This document shows positions 17,502 through 26,038 of a stretch of 64,000 bases of DNA, piece by piece. This DNA is from Gemmatimonadota bacterium (GTDB lineage Bacteria > Gemmatimonadota > Gemmatimonadetes > Gemmatimonadales > Gemmatimonadaceae). Location: assembly GCA_026387935.1 (NCBI GenBank), contig JAPLKU010000015.1, forward strand, positions 35,421-99,420. Reading direction: 5' to 3'. Below the pieces are notes generated by a model that was given only the letters and a program-made list of their open reading frames with translations, did no database searches and was not told the DNA's origin. The position numbers and the translations under genes were made by a program. Numbering within the stretch: the first letter of the stretch is position 1; each line of letters opens with the position of its first letter.

Positions 17502-19334
17502 ATGGACATTCGCAACATCGCCATCATCGCGCACGTCGACCACGGGAAGACCACCCTCGTGGACAAGATGCTCCGGCAGGCCGGCGCATTCCGCGAAAAT
17601 CAGGTCGTCGCCGAGCGCGTCATGGACTCCAATCCGCTTGAGCGCGAGCGGGGGATCACGATCCTCGCGAAAAACACGTCCGTGCGCTGGCACGGCACGA
17701 AACTCAATATCATCGATACGCCGGGCCACGCCGATTTCGGCGGCGAAGTGGAACGCATCCTTCGCATGGTGGACGGCGTGCTCCTCATTGTCGATGCGTT
17801 TGACGGTCCGATGCCGCAGACGCGGTTCGTGCTCCGGAAGGCGCTCGCGCTCGGCCGGACGCCGATCGTGGTCATCAACAAGATCGATCGTCCCGGCGCC
17901 GACCCCCTCAAGGCGCATGACGAAGTGCTCAATCTGCTCATCGAGCTCGAAGCGACCGAGGCGCAGCTCAACTGCCCGTTCGTGTACGCCTCAGGGCGCG
18001 ACGGCACGGCCACGCTCGACATGGATGTGCCGGCCGTTGATCTCACGCCGCTCTTTGAGACCGTGCTGAAGTCGGTGCCGAAGCCGCCGTCGGACGCGAA
18101 CGGCCCGTTTCAGATGCTCATTTCCACGATCGATTATTCGCCGTACCTCGGCCGCCTCGCCATTGGGCGTGTTGAGCGTGGCACGGTGCACGTCGGCGAT
18201 CAGGTGGTGTTGCTTCCGCTGAACGAGTCGGAGAAGCCGGCGCTCTCGAAGGTCACGAAGCTCTTCGGGTTCGAAGCGCTCGAGCGCATTGAAATCGAAT
18301 CGGCCGCCGCCGGCGAAATCGTCGCCATGGCCGGTCTTGAGGGCGTCGAAATCGGTCTGACGATGACGGAGCCGGATTTCCCGGAGCGGCTCGAAGGCAT
18401 CGCCGTGGAGTCGCCGACGATCTCGGTGGACTTCCTGGTGAACAACTCGCCCTTCGCCGGAAAGGAAGGGAAGTACGTCACGTCGCGGCAGATTCGCGAA
18501 CGGCTGATGCTCGAGTTGCAGAAGAATGTCGCGCTCCGCGTGGACGACACGGACACGATGGACACGTTCACGGTGAGCGGCCGCGGCGAACTCCACCTGA
18601 CGATCCTCATGGAAACCATGCGGCGCGAAGGCTTCGAGTTCCAGGTATCGCGCCCTCGCGTGATTACGCACGAGGGCCCAAACGGCGAGAAGCTTGAGCC
18701 GTACGAAGAGCTGTCAATTGACGTGCCCGACGAGTTCATGGGCGTGGTTATCGAGCAGCTTGGCCCGCGTAAAGGTCAGATGCTCGAAATGAAGCACCCC
18801 GGCCAGGGACTGGTTCGTCTGACGTACAAGATTCCCGCGCGTGGGCTGTTCGGCTATCGGTCGGAGTTCATGACCGATACCCGCGGGACCGGCATCATCC
18901 ATCACCGCTTTCTCGAATACGGGCCGTGGGCGGGCCACCTCGAGGGGCGTGGGCGCGGCGTGTTGGTGTCGATGGAAGGCGGGACGATCGTCGGATTTGC
19001 CCTCAACAACCTGCAGGATCGTTCCGTACTGTTTGTATCGCCGGGCGACGCCGTCTATGAAGGGATGATCGTCGGGCAGAATTCACGGGTCGGCGATATG
19101 GATGTCAACCCGTGCAGGGAAAAGAAGCTGTCGAATATGCGCTCCAAAAGCGCGGACGAGCACATCATGCTCGAGCCGCCGCGGGTGTTGACGCTCGAAG
19201 GTGCGCTGGAGTATATCGAAAGCGATGAGTTGATTGAGGTGACGCCACAGTCGATCCGTCTTCGCAAGCGCATGCTCGGGGGCAGCGATCGCAAGAAGGT
19301 CTCGAGAGTGCAGAAGAAGGAACGGGAGTCCTGA
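17502..19334 (+). CDS. typA: Ribosome-associated GTPase TypA/BipA
   Basis: A 610-residue translational GTPase that acts on the ribosome during assembly and stress or low temperature. It has G1 [15 protein letters not shown] near residue 10, switch sequence [13 protein letters not shown]3 [11 protein letters not shown] and G4 NKIDRPGA. The BipA-specific C-terminal segments include [19 protein letters not shown] and [21 protein letters not shown]. The ATG at 17502 gives the standard length. A small acidic protein gene follows 51 bases downstream. Confidence 0.96.
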   Translation: MDIRNIAIIAHVDHGKTTLVDKMLRQAGAFRENQVVAERVMDSNPLERERGITILAKNTSVRWHGTKLNIIDTPGHADFGGEVERILRMVDGVLLIVDAFDGPMPQTRFVLRKALALGRTPIVVINKIDRPGADPLKAHDEVLNLLIELEATEAQLNCPFVYASGRDGTATLDMDVPAVDLTPLFETVLKSVPKPPSDANGPFQMLISTIDYSPYLGRLAIGRVERGTVHVGDQVVLLPLNESEKPALSKVTKLFGFEALERIEIESAAAGEIVAMAGLEGVEIGLTMTEPDFPERLEGIAVESPTISVDFLVNNSPFAGKEGKYVTSRQIRERLMLELQKNVALRVDDTDTMDTFTVSGRGELHLTILMETMRREGFEFQVSRPRVITHEGPNGEKLEPYEELSIDVPDEFMGVVIEQLGPRKGQMLEMKHPGQGLVRLTYKIPARGLFGYRSEFMTDTRGTGIIHHRFLEYGPWAGHLEGRGRGVLVSMEGGTIVGFALNNLQDRSVLFVSPGDAVYEGMIVGQNSRVGDMDVNPCREKKLSNMRSKSADEHIMLEPPRVLTLEGALEYIESDELIEVTPQSIRLRKRMLGGSDRKKVSRVQKKERES

Positions 19335-19385
19335 GTCGGCGAGTCCGAATCTTCCTCACGAATCACCCTGGCGGAGAAAGAGAAA

Positions 19386-19637
19386 ATGTTGGGCGGGGAC
19401 GAGCCTGGAAAAGACAAGGATCCTGCGGTTGATCCGGTTGATCCGGTTGATCCGGTTGATGGCCAGGAGGTTGCGGGCGAAGCGCTTGAAGGCGAAGAAC
19501 TCGAAGGTGAAGAACTCGAAGGCGACGACGAGGATGATCAGGGCGACGAGTTCGACGACCTGATCGACCTCGACGACCAATGGGACGATGCGGACGAAGA
19601 GGACAAGCACGACAATCCGCACAAGTTCTACGAATAG
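19386..19637 (+). CDS. Small, very acidic repeat-containing protein
   Basis: An 83-residue protein of unknown function. After MLGGDEPGKDKDP comes VDPVDPVDPVD, encoded by three exact copies of GATCCGGTT, then LEGEELEGEELEG and a tail of mostly Asp/Glu ending HKFYE. There is no signal peptide or membrane segment, so it is probably cytosolic. A purine-rich stretch (GGAGAAAGAG) precedes the ATG and could act as ribosome-binding site. Composition suggests a disordered, polyanionic protein, for example a nucleic-acid mimic or a chaperone-like tail. The position after typA and before tRNA-Ile suggests a translation context, but that is inference. Confidence 0.65.
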   Translation: MLGGDEPGKDKDPAVDPVDPVDPVDGQEVAGEALEGEELEGEELEGDDEDDQGDEFDDLIDLDDQWDDADEEDKHDNPHKFYE

Positions 19638-19736
19638 GGTGTTTTTCGGGTCCTGGTTCGGCCCTTTTGGCAGGGAAGTACGTTGGCCCCGAGGTTGGCT
19701 TTTGCTTACTTTCCGGGCTCGCAAAACTAGTAGCGC

Positions 19737-19810
<74 letters not shown>

Positions 19811-19836
19811 CTCAAGAAGGTCGACGGTAGATGGCA

Positions 19837-19870
19837 AAACGCCCCGCCGGGAAGTCCCGGCGGGGCGTTT
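19837..19870 (+). terminator. Intrinsic terminator after tRNA-Ile
   Basis: AAACGCCCCGCCGGGA and its complement TCCCGGCGGGGCGTTT form a 16-bp GC-rich stem around a 2-base centre (an AGT loop if the closing A-T is left open), followed by GTTTA. It can act on both strands. Confidence 0.9.
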
Positions 19871-19960
19871 GTTTAGGGCCCGATAGAGTGCCCGCTACGC
19901 CGGTTTCGGCGTACTCTTCGCCGTCCCCGCAGGCCGTAGTCTCTCCTTCCCGAGACCGGC

Positions 19961-20242
19961 GTGACCGAGAAGATCGACGGCTGGAATCGAGTATCTCATC
20001 ACGGGCTCGTTTGCGCCCGCCGGCGCCGCGTGGAGCTGGATGGTTTCAACGCGCAGTTCATCTCGCCGGAAGACCTGGTGCTCGCAAAGCTCCTCTGGCG
20101 CCGCGCGAGCGGTTCCGAGCAGCAACTCCGGGATGTTCGATCAGTCGTGGCGGCCGTGCCTGCGTTGGACTGGACATATCTTTCCAGCTGGGCCGAGCGG
20201 CTCGGCCTCGCGAACGACGTCCACCAACTCAAGGCAACGTGA
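19961..20242 (+). pseudogene. Remnant of a nucleotidyltransferase-like gene
   Basis: The frame starting with GTG 19961 holds RRRRVELDGFNAQFISPEDLVLAK, then SEQQLRDVRSVVA and LDWTYLSSWAERLGLAN. This is the C-terminal half of small nucleotidyltransferase proteins (DUF6036/MNT-like). In another frame, bases 19980-20015 encode AGIEYLITGSFA, the usual first strand plus Gly-Ser motif of these enzymes. The catalytic DxD region between the two is absent, so the gene appears to have lost its middle and shifted frame. The product would be inactive. It overlaps the next small gene by four bases, as an intact two-gene module would. Confidence 0.6.
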
Positions 20243-20487
20243 GCGACACCTCGGAAACCGTAGCGCGCCTGATCGTGGAAAGATACGGCGAGCTGACACC
20301 TGCCCAGCGTGTGCGCCTGGCTGCATCGATGTACGATGCGGCCATCATGCTCGCTCGCGCCGGCATCAGGGAGCAGCTTGGAAATCTGCCCGAATCGGAG
20401 GTACGTGCAGCGCTCCTGCGGCGCCTCCATGGAACGGAGTTGACTGAGACGCAGATCAACACCATTTGTCGCGTTCAGGTGGCGTGA
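20239..20487 (+). CDS. Small helical partner of the nucleotidyltransferase remnant
   Basis: An 82-residue soluble protein starting with GTG: VSDTSETVARLIVERYGELTP, then MYDAAIMLARAGIREQLG, ESEVRAALLRRLHGTELT. Short helical proteins of this pattern commonly lie directly downstream of DUF6036-type nucleotidyltransferases; I infer the pairing from the overlap GTGA at 20239-20242. The function of the pair is not established; a toxin-antitoxin-like role is one possibility. The frame itself looks intact although its partner is broken. Confidence 0.6.
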   Translation: MSDTSETVARLIVERYGELTPAQRVRLAASMYDAAIMLARAGIREQLGNLPESEVRAALLRRLHGTELTETQINTICRVQVA

Positions 20488-20549
20488 CCCGGCAGGCCGA
20501 CCGCCTTTACACGGCCCTGGCGCAGCGTTCCCCGCTTTCGTTATTCCCT

Positions 20550-21296
20550 ATGAGAATCGCAAAGACTTTGTATCTGATTTCGGCCGCCGCCGGACTGCTG
20601 TTGGGTTTCGGGCAGGAGGCGAGCGCACAGGGCTCTCGCCCAGTCGTGCTCCGCTTCCGCAAGGCGGGCGACACGACGGTGGCAGTTCGAAACGCGCTGA
20701 TTACCGTCGATCATAGTATCGAGGCAGGCCTCACCGATTCCCTCGGGATCGTCCGAATCGCGGACCTCGAGGATGGCGGGCACATCGTCGAGGCGGTCGC
20801 CAAGGGCTACCAGGCATTCTTCGACAAGTTCGTCAGCGGGCCGAACATTCCGCAGCCGATCCAGCTGGACGTGGACGCGGTGGTGGTGGCGGCAAAAGTG
20901 AGAGGCCAGCCGACGGAGCTTCGCGTTGCGGAGTTCGACAAGCGCCGCGCCGCGGGGCAGGCAAAGTTCTTCACGCTCGCGCAGCTCAAGGCGGCCGACG
21001 GACGTCCGCTCTCCAATCTCCTCAAGGGCGAAACCGGGATGATCATTGCCTCGGGACCGAAGGGAGAGTCTCTGCTCGCGTCGCGTGCGCAGCCTCGCCC
21101 GGCCGCACCCTGCTTTGCCGCCGTGGTGCGCGACGGGCTTCGCCTGTACCCGTTTGAGGGCGCCAGTCCGCCGGACCTCGACAAGATTTTCACCGATGAC
21201 CTCGCGGGCATCGAGATCTATTCGCGCGCCGCGCTCGCGCCGGCCGAACTGCGCGAGGCCGCGACATGCGGTGCTCTGCTGCTCTGGAGCCGGTGA
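20550..21296 (+). CDS. Exported protein with carboxypeptidase-regulatory and plug-like domains
   Basis: A 248-residue protein with signal peptide (MRIAKTLYLISAAAGLLLGF, cleavage near ASAQG). An Ig-like carboxypeptidase-regulatory domain follows (AVRNALITVDHS, GHIVEAVAKGYQAFFD). The C-terminal part (FDKRRAAGQAKFFTLAQL, LSNLLKGETGMII, DLAGIEIYSRAAL) resembles the plug region of TonB-dependent receptors without any barrel. It is probably periplasmic or surface-exposed. The ATG at 20550 was chosen because the signal peptide begins there. The end lies only 34 bases before a dispersed hairpin repeat. Confidence 0.7.
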   Translation: MRIAKTLYLISAAAGLLLGFGQEASAQGSRPVVLRFRKAGDTTVAVRNALITVDHSIEAGLTDSLGIVRIADLEDGGHIVEAVAKGYQAFFDKFVSGPNIPQPIQLDVDAVVVAAKVRGQPTELRVAEFDKRRAAGQAKFFTLAQLKAADGRPLSNLLKGETGMIIASGPKGESLLASRAQPRPAAPCFAAVVRDGLRLYPFEGASPPDLDKIFTDDLAGIEIYSRAALAPAELREAATCGALLLWSR

Positions 21297-21329
21297 CGCC
21301 GGACAGCCAGAACTGGTTTCGAGGACTTG

Positions 21330-21453
21330 CGGGAACTACCACAGCGCGAGTTCACGCAGTCGTTGCAGTTCCCCCAGTATTTGCAATAGTCGCGCGCACG
21401 AGACTTCCGATTCGTCCGGCTGTTGTCCGCCACCCGCGCTAGCGCCGAGACCC
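21330..21453. repeat. Long-hairpin dispersed repeat, copy 2 (left end missing)
   Basis: The segment GCGGGAACTACCAC to TTCCCCCAGTATTTGCAATAG matches copy 1. The right end, through CGTCCGGCTGTTGTCC to CTAGCGCCGAGACC, matches copies 1 and 3. The expected left arm GGTCTCGGCGCTA is not found; the 3' end of the preceding gene lies where it would be. Confidence 0.75.
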
Positions 21454-21488
21454 CAGTCGTCCGCAAACGCCTGACGGGGTGATCAAAT

Positions 21489-21522
21489 AACAAAGGGCGC
21501 CCCTCGCGGGGCGCCCTTTGTT
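21489..21522. terminator. Bidirectional intrinsic terminator
   Basis: AACAAAGGGCGCCCC and GGGGCGCCCTTTGTT form a perfect 15-bp stem with a TCGC loop. It lies between the convergent exported-protein gene and the LVIVD gene and can serve both. Confidence 0.92.
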
Positions 21523-21551
21523 CACTCGGAGCGTTGGCCAGCTACTTCTTG

Positions 21552-23396
21552 TTACTTCGAGACTGCGGCCAACCGCCTGATTTCGCCCGCCATCGCGGTC
21601 ACGCGGGCGGCATCCTTCGCCCCCTTCGCATCACCGTCCACCTGTGTCGCCAGCGCGGTCAGTGCCGCGCCGCGCGCGCCGCCGCGCTTCTGTTCTGCTG
21701 CGTCGAGCGCCGCGGAAATCGCCGCGGTGCGATTGGCCGCGAGGCCGCTTCCACGCACCAGCTGGTCGAGGTACGACCGCACAACCACAAACGCCGCCGG
21801 CCACGACAGCTTTGGCTGGCTTGTGGGCTTGTACTGTTCAAACGTCACCAGCTTCGCCGCCGCGAGTTCGTTCGCCGAGATGTCGGCACTCGGCTGGAGT
21901 TCGTAGATGTCCAGGCCGCGGTTGAGTTCCGACGAGTAGACCATGCCGTTCCAGTAGTACGCGCCCCACGAGCCGCCGGTCGTGCCGCGGCTGCGCCCGC
22001 CCGCCGCGCCTGCCGCTGCCGCCACCGGAATGTCAGCTCCCGGCGGTGGATCGATCGAGCCGCGATCGAAGTAGGCGATTTCCGTCGGATGGTCGGCGTC
22101 CGTGAAGTCCATCACGTTCACGCCGCCCTGGTACCAGCCCTGCACGTACAGGTCGCGACCCGGCACCGGAATCAGGCCGCCGTTGTGGGCCACGCAGTTT
22201 TCCTCGGCCGACTGGGCCGCGGGAAGCTTGAAGTACGCGCGCTGCGTGACCTTCTTGTTGTCGGCGCTGAGCGTGAGGATCGTGTTGCCGCCCATCTCGA
22301 GCATCGAGTTGGACTGGCACATCGGCGAGGTGCCACCGCCCCATTCGTTGGTGACGATGAGCTTCTTGCCGTCGTTGCTGAACCCGGCGGTGTGCCGGCC
22401 CTGGAAGTTGTTGGTGTCAGACAGCGCGGCGATCCGGAACGGCTTCTCCGGGTTCGAAATATCCACCAGGATTCCGTACGCGTTGCACGCGGCGAGGAGG
22501 AGGTTTTTCTCAGGATACGCCGTGACGTCGTGGCAGTTGCGCGGCCCGGTGGGGAGCGGAGCGGGCGCATCGGGGGCCGCACCGGCACGTCCACCACGTC
22601 CGCCGCCGCCCGTTGCCGGAGCACAGAACGTGAGGCAATCCGGACTCGGGGTGAGGCCGGTGAAGATTCGTGCGCCCGGAATCACCTTGGCGTTCTCCGG
22701 GTGATCGAGCGGCACCTTGATGATGTCGAGCATGTACATCGAGTTCGTTACATCGGCGGGATCAGTGCCGTTCTTGCACCCTGCGAGCTCAGTCTCCGGC
22801 CGGGCACCCTGTCCGCCCGAGACGTAGAGGTACACGATATTGTTGTCCGTCTTGCTCGGGACGGGCGTGAACGTGTGTGAGCCTTTGCAGGTCTGCACGT
22901 TCTTAATCAGCTTAGGCGCCTTCGGGTTCGTGACGTCGAAGATGCGAACGCCCGCCATGTGGTCCTTCGGGTCCTGGACGCCGCTCTTCCCGCAATCGTT
23001 GCGGTTGCCCGCGCCCTCGGCGGAGATGAACAGCAGGTTGCCGATGTTGGTCGGGTCACCCTGGGAGGTGATGCACTCGTACACAGCCGTCAGCACGGGC
23101 TTGGCCGGATCAATCACGTCCCAAATCGTGAATCCGGCAAAGTTTCCCTGATAGACGTAGTGCGTGCCGAACGAGAGATCGGAGTTGACGAACGTCAGGC
23201 CGCGCGTCGAGTCGAACTGCGCCGGCGTGGGCGACAACGAGACGAGCCTCATGGCCTTCGCTGCCGTGGCCGCGTCGAATCGGCCCGGCTTGAGCGTGCT
23301 CCGGGGATCGGTCTTGCTGGGGTAGGTCTGCGCACTCAGCAGCGCGGGAAGTACGATGGTCGCGGCGAGCGCGATCAGCCTGCGGGCACTATGCAT
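21552..23396 (-). CDS. Exported LVIVD-repeat beta-propeller protein
   Basis: A 614-residue protein with signal peptide (LIALAATIVLPALLSAQ). The body repeats short strands of the LVIVD type: GFTIWDVIDPAKPVL, GVRIFDVTNPKAPKLI, GILVDISNPEKPFRI and GVNVMDFTDADHPTEI. It should fold as an extracytoplasmic propeller of unknown ligand. Cys residues are frequent (for example NDCGKSG, VQTCKGS, AGCKNG) and may form disulfides. Two Gly/Arg/Ala linkers (ATGGGGRGGRAG and AGAAGGRSRGT) interrupt it. It is followed on the same strand by no close gene; the DUF305 gene lies 53 bases upstream and may be co-transcribed. Confidence 0.85.
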   Translation of the reverse strand: MHSARRLIALAATIVLPALLSAQTYPSKTDPRSTLKPGRFDAATAAKAMRLVSLSPTPAQFDSTRGLTFVNSDLSFGTHYVYQGNFAGFTIWDVIDPAKPVLTAVYECITSQGDPTNIGNLLFISAEGAGNRNDCGKSGVQDPKDHMAGVRIFDVTNPKAPKLIKNVQTCKGSHTFTPVPSKTDNNIVYLYVSGGQGARPETELAGCKNGTDPADVTNSMYMLDIIKVPLDHPENAKVIPGARIFTGLTPSPDCLTFCAPATGGGGRGGRAGAAPDAPAPLPTGPRNCHDVTAYPEKNLLLAACNAYGILVDISNPEKPFRIAALSDTNNFQGRHTAGFSNDGKKLIVTNEWGGGTSPMCQSNSMLEMGGNTILTLSADNKKVTQRAYFKLPAAQSAEENCVAHNGGLIPVPGRDLYVQGWYQGGVNVMDFTDADHPTEIAYFDRGSIDPPPGADIPVAAAAGAAGGRSRGTTGGSWGAYYWNGMVYSSELNRGLDIYELQPSADISANELAAAKLVTFEQYKPTSQPKLSWPAAFVVVRSYLDQLVRGSGLAANRTAAISAALDAAEQKRGGARGAALTALATQVDGDAKGAKDAARVTAMAGEIRRLAAVSK

Positions 23397-23449
23397 GTGG
23401 AAAGGCTCCGGTATGGTGGGGTCGTGTTACTCAGCTTCTCCGTGTGTTC

Positions 23450-24067
23450 TTACGGCTTCTGGTCTTTACGCAACTTCAGCATGATGCCGATCTCTCCGGT
23501 CTGCACCGTTACGACGTCATTCGCAAAAACGTTCGTGTCAACCTCCTGGCCGGCGCCAGGAGTGGCGAAGAGATCCTCCACCATTTTCAGCGCGCCGCTG
23601 TGATGCTGAATCATGTATTCGAGAAACTTGCGATCGAACTCGACGCCCTGCGCGGCATTGAGCGCCTTGATCTGCTCGTCCGTGAGCATGCCCGCCATCG
23701 TCATGGTGTGCCATGAACTCGTGTCCGGCGCGAACTGGTTATACCGGCGGAGCCAATCCTGCATGATCCGAATCTCCGGGATCTGCGACTGGTCAATCAT
23801 CGTGGCCAGGGCGAGCACTTTGGGGTTCGCGCCGTGGCCGGCGGCAAGTCGAGACATATACACGGCTTGCGCGTGATGGGCGATCATCCCCTGCATGAAC
23901 TCGACGTCGGCCTTGGTGTAGCCGGCGCCTTTCGGGATCATGATATGGCCGGGCATGTCCATGCCGCTCATTCCGCTCATGCTGCCGCCCTGCGCGGCGG
24001 CGGGTGACGATCCGCCCACGACGAGGGCGAACAGGGCGCATGCAACGACAGCGCGATTGGCTTTCAT
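23450..24067 (-). CDS. Exported DUF305 protein
   Basis: A 205-residue protein with signal peptide (FALVVGGSSPAAAQ) and a Met/Gly-rich segment (GSMSGMSGMDMPGH). It has two DUF305 motifs: EFMQGMIAHHAQAVYMSRL near residue 55 and YMIQHHSGALKMVEDL near residue 150. The paired His-His and Met residues suggest metal binding, and some DUF305 genes are associated with copper handling; the biochemical function is unknown. It lies upstream of the LVIVD gene on the same strand and may share its promoter. Confidence 0.88.
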   Translation of the reverse strand: MKANRAVVACALFALVVGGSSPAAAQGGSMSGMSGMDMPGHIMIPKGAGYTKADVEFMQGMIAHHAQAVYMSRLAAGHGANPKVLALATMIDQSQIPEIRIMQDWLRRYNQFAPDTSSWHTMTMAGMLTDEQIKALNAAQGVEFDRKFLEYMIQHHSGALKMVEDLFATPGAGQEVDTNVFANDVVTVQTGEIGIMLKLRKDQKP

Positions 24068-24272
24068 GGCGGGTGTGCTCCGTCAGTAGGGCGGCCCTAC
24101 GAGCGAGCCGGGGGAAGAAGTACGCCTCGAAACGATACCGCGCGGCGGGGCGGCGCACTAGGTGGTGTACCGGTGCCCCGCGGGCGTTCCCCCGCTGGTC
24201 CACGGGGCCCGATTGACGCCGGGCTTTCGCTTAGGTTGTTTGCACCCCGCGCTGTCACCCTCGAATCATACC

Positions 24273-25247
24273 ATGGGCATTCGCACTGGCTCCACGCTGT
24301 TCGCGACGCTCGCCCTCACTGGCTGCGCATCGCTCGGCCAGGCCATCACCTCGATGGCAGCCTCGTCGGCGACCCCGGCCGTCGGGTATCGGATCGTCGC
24401 GCCAGCAACCGTCACCGACGCGACTCGAGTGCAGATGGTCGAACGACTCGCACGCGCCGACGTCGCTTTCTTCGGCGAGCAGCACGATGACCCGGAAACC
24501 CATCGCGCTGAGTTTGAGCTGCTCGACGCCATTGGACGGACCGGCCGGCCCGTGGTGCTCTCGCTGGAGATGTTCGAGCGCGACGTGCAAGGTGTTGTCG
24601 ACGAGTATCTCGCCGGCCGGCTGAGTGAACGCGATTTTCTCGCCCGTTCACGCCCGTGGGATCGGTACGCCACGGATTACCGCCGGTTGATCGAACTCGC
24701 GAAGGAGAAGCACTGGCCCGTGGTCGCAGCGAACGTGCCGCGGTCGCTCGCGTCTGCCGTGGGTCGAAAGGGACTCGCTGCGCTGGATACGCTCACGTCG
24801 AAAGACCGGCACAACGCCGCGCAGGACAACCAGTGTCCACGCGACGACTACCACGCGCGCTTCCTCGAGTCGATGCAATCACATTCGGCGGGCGCGGCGC
24901 CGGCAGGTACGGCTGCAGCGGTCGCTCCGACTGTCGACTCCTTGCCGACGGTGGTTGCCGAGCGATTCTACCTCGCGCAGTGTGTGAAGGACGAGACGAT
25001 GGCCGAGTCCATCGTGAATGCGCGGCTCGCCGCACCGCGTGATGCCATCGTCGTCCACTACGACGGCGCGTTTCACAGTGACTACTCGCAGGGCACGGTG
25101 GCTCGCGTCAAGCGCCGTCAGCCGGGCTGGACGCTCGCAATTGTGAGTGCGGTGCCGGTCGCCGACCCAGCCGTGGCTCCAATCGTCACACACAGCGGCC
25201 TGGCCGACTTCGTGATCTTCACGCGCAAGCCGGCGCGGCGTCCGTAG
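24273..25247 (+). CDS. ChaN-like lipoprotein
   Basis: A 324-residue protein with lipobox LALTGC near residue 16, so membrane-anchored. The ChaN/EreA-like core contains RADVAFFGEQHDDPETH, LSLEMFERDVQGVVDEYL and WPVVAANVPRSLAS, with DAIVVHYDGAFHSDY near the end. ChaN in Campylobacter binds haem and is linked to iron uptake; catalytic function is unproven. The ATG at 24273 is required for the signal. It stands alone between divergent and same-strand neighbours with gaps of about 120-200 bases. Confidence 0.85.
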   Translation: MGIRTGSTLFATLALTGCASLGQAITSMAASSATPAVGYRIVAPATVTDATRVQMVERLARADVAFFGEQHDDPETHRAEFELLDAIGRTGRPVVLSLEMFERDVQGVVDEYLAGRLSERDFLARSRPWDRYATDYRRLIELAKEKHWPVVAANVPRSLASAVGRKGLAALDTLTSKDRHNAAQDNQCPRDDYHARFLESMQSHSAGAAPAGTAAAVAPTVDSLPTVVAERFYLAQCVKDETMAESIVNARLAAPRDAIVVHYDGAFHSDYSQGTVARVKRRQPGWTLAIVSAVPVADPAVAPIVTHSGLADFVIFTRKPARRP

Positions 25248-25364
25248 TCCGGTGGTGAAACCGCTCCGTCGGCGCCAACTGGTAATGCCACATAAAGGGG
25301 TTGCGAAGTTCGCTCGTCACGGGTAGATTTCAGGGACAATCGCCCGGATCCGCGAGGGATCGCC

Positions 25365-25823
25365 ATGCTCAGCAGCCAGATTGCCGACCGCCTTCGGCAC
25401 GCCCGCAAGACGCTCGGACTGACGCAAGCGGAGCTTGCCGGCCGTGCGGCCGTGAGTACCCGCCTCGTCGCCGAAGTCGAGCGCGGTGAACGGGACAACG
25501 TGAGTATGGCGACGATGCTCCGCCTCCTCGGAGAAGCCGGCCTGTCGGTATCGCTGAGCGATTCGGCGTACAGCGGCGCATCGCGGCGAGGCTCCGGCGA
25601 GCGCAAGTCTACACGCGCCATGCGCGTCGCCGAACGGCGCGCCACCTGGGGTGGCCGACAGCTACGACTCGCCCAGGAAGGCTTGGAAGACCCGGCCGCG
25701 CCATGCGGCGTCGAGCGGCTCGCGGCCGTTGCTCTCGTGTCGACGCAAGCGTTTGCGGTCGCCGGCAGCCGCATGGTACGAGCGCGCGCCGCGACGGTCC
25801 ACGCGGCGCGGACGAAGAAATAG
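25365..25823 (+). CDS. XRE-family helix-turn-helix regulator
   Basis: A 152-residue protein. The helix-turn-helix occupies residues 6-60: LRHARKTLGLTQAELAGRA, then VSTRLVAEVERGERDNVSM. The C-terminal half (AERRATWGGRQLRLAQEGLE, GVERLAAVALVSTQAFAVA) is alpha-helical. Such HTH proteins are often paired with a downstream nucleotidyltransferase or HipA-like partner. Here only a remnant of a partner follows, beginning seven bases after the stop. It probably represses its own promoter in the 117 bases upstream, though I see no obvious operator. Confidence 0.8.
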   Translation: MLSSQIADRLRHARKTLGLTQAELAGRAAVSTRLVAEVERGERDNVSMATMLRLLGEAGLSVSLSDSAYSGASRRGSGERKSTRAMRVAERRATWGGRQLRLAQEGLEDPAAPCGVERLAAVALVSTQAFAVAGSRMVRARAATVHAARTKK

Positions 25824-25829
25824 CTGGCG

Positions 25830-25970
25830 GTGGCGCACGGCAACGCCGAGCTTGCGGGTTTTCGCCTGCTGGTGATCGGATTGCGGGAGTTGCAGATCAT
25901 CAAGTGGGCGTCAGGCCGTGCGAAGGACCTGGACGACCTGCGTCGGTTGCGTGCCGTGAAGCGTAAGTGA
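25830..25970 (+). pseudogene. C-terminal remnant of a nucleotidyltransferase-like partner
   Basis: A 46-codon frame from GTG 25830 reads LRELQIIKWASGRAKDLDD, then LRRLRAVKRK. The pattern Lys-x-x-(A/S)GRxxDLxDLxxL is the usual C-terminus of AbiEii/MNT-like nucleotidyltransferases. Everything upstream of it, including the catalytic Gly-Ser and DxD motifs, is missing. It lies directly behind the HTH gene, where a full partner would normally sit. Confidence 0.5.
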
Positions 25971-26038
25971 GACTTGCTGGCGACGCGTGACGGCAGCTGT
26001 CATCGAGCGGTCAGGTACGGCCGGTACGTTTGACGTAT

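Noticed and set aside
15933..17918. Long minus-strand reading frame of 661 codons across the CDF gene
   Set aside because: It is the antisense of the CDF and typA genes; the His-rich and Arg-rich translation has no family features and overlaps clear genes on the other strand.
19695..19730. Promoter of tRNA-Ile
   Set aside because: TTGGCT and TTGCTT hexamers exist but no -10 hexamer occurs at 16-18 bases.
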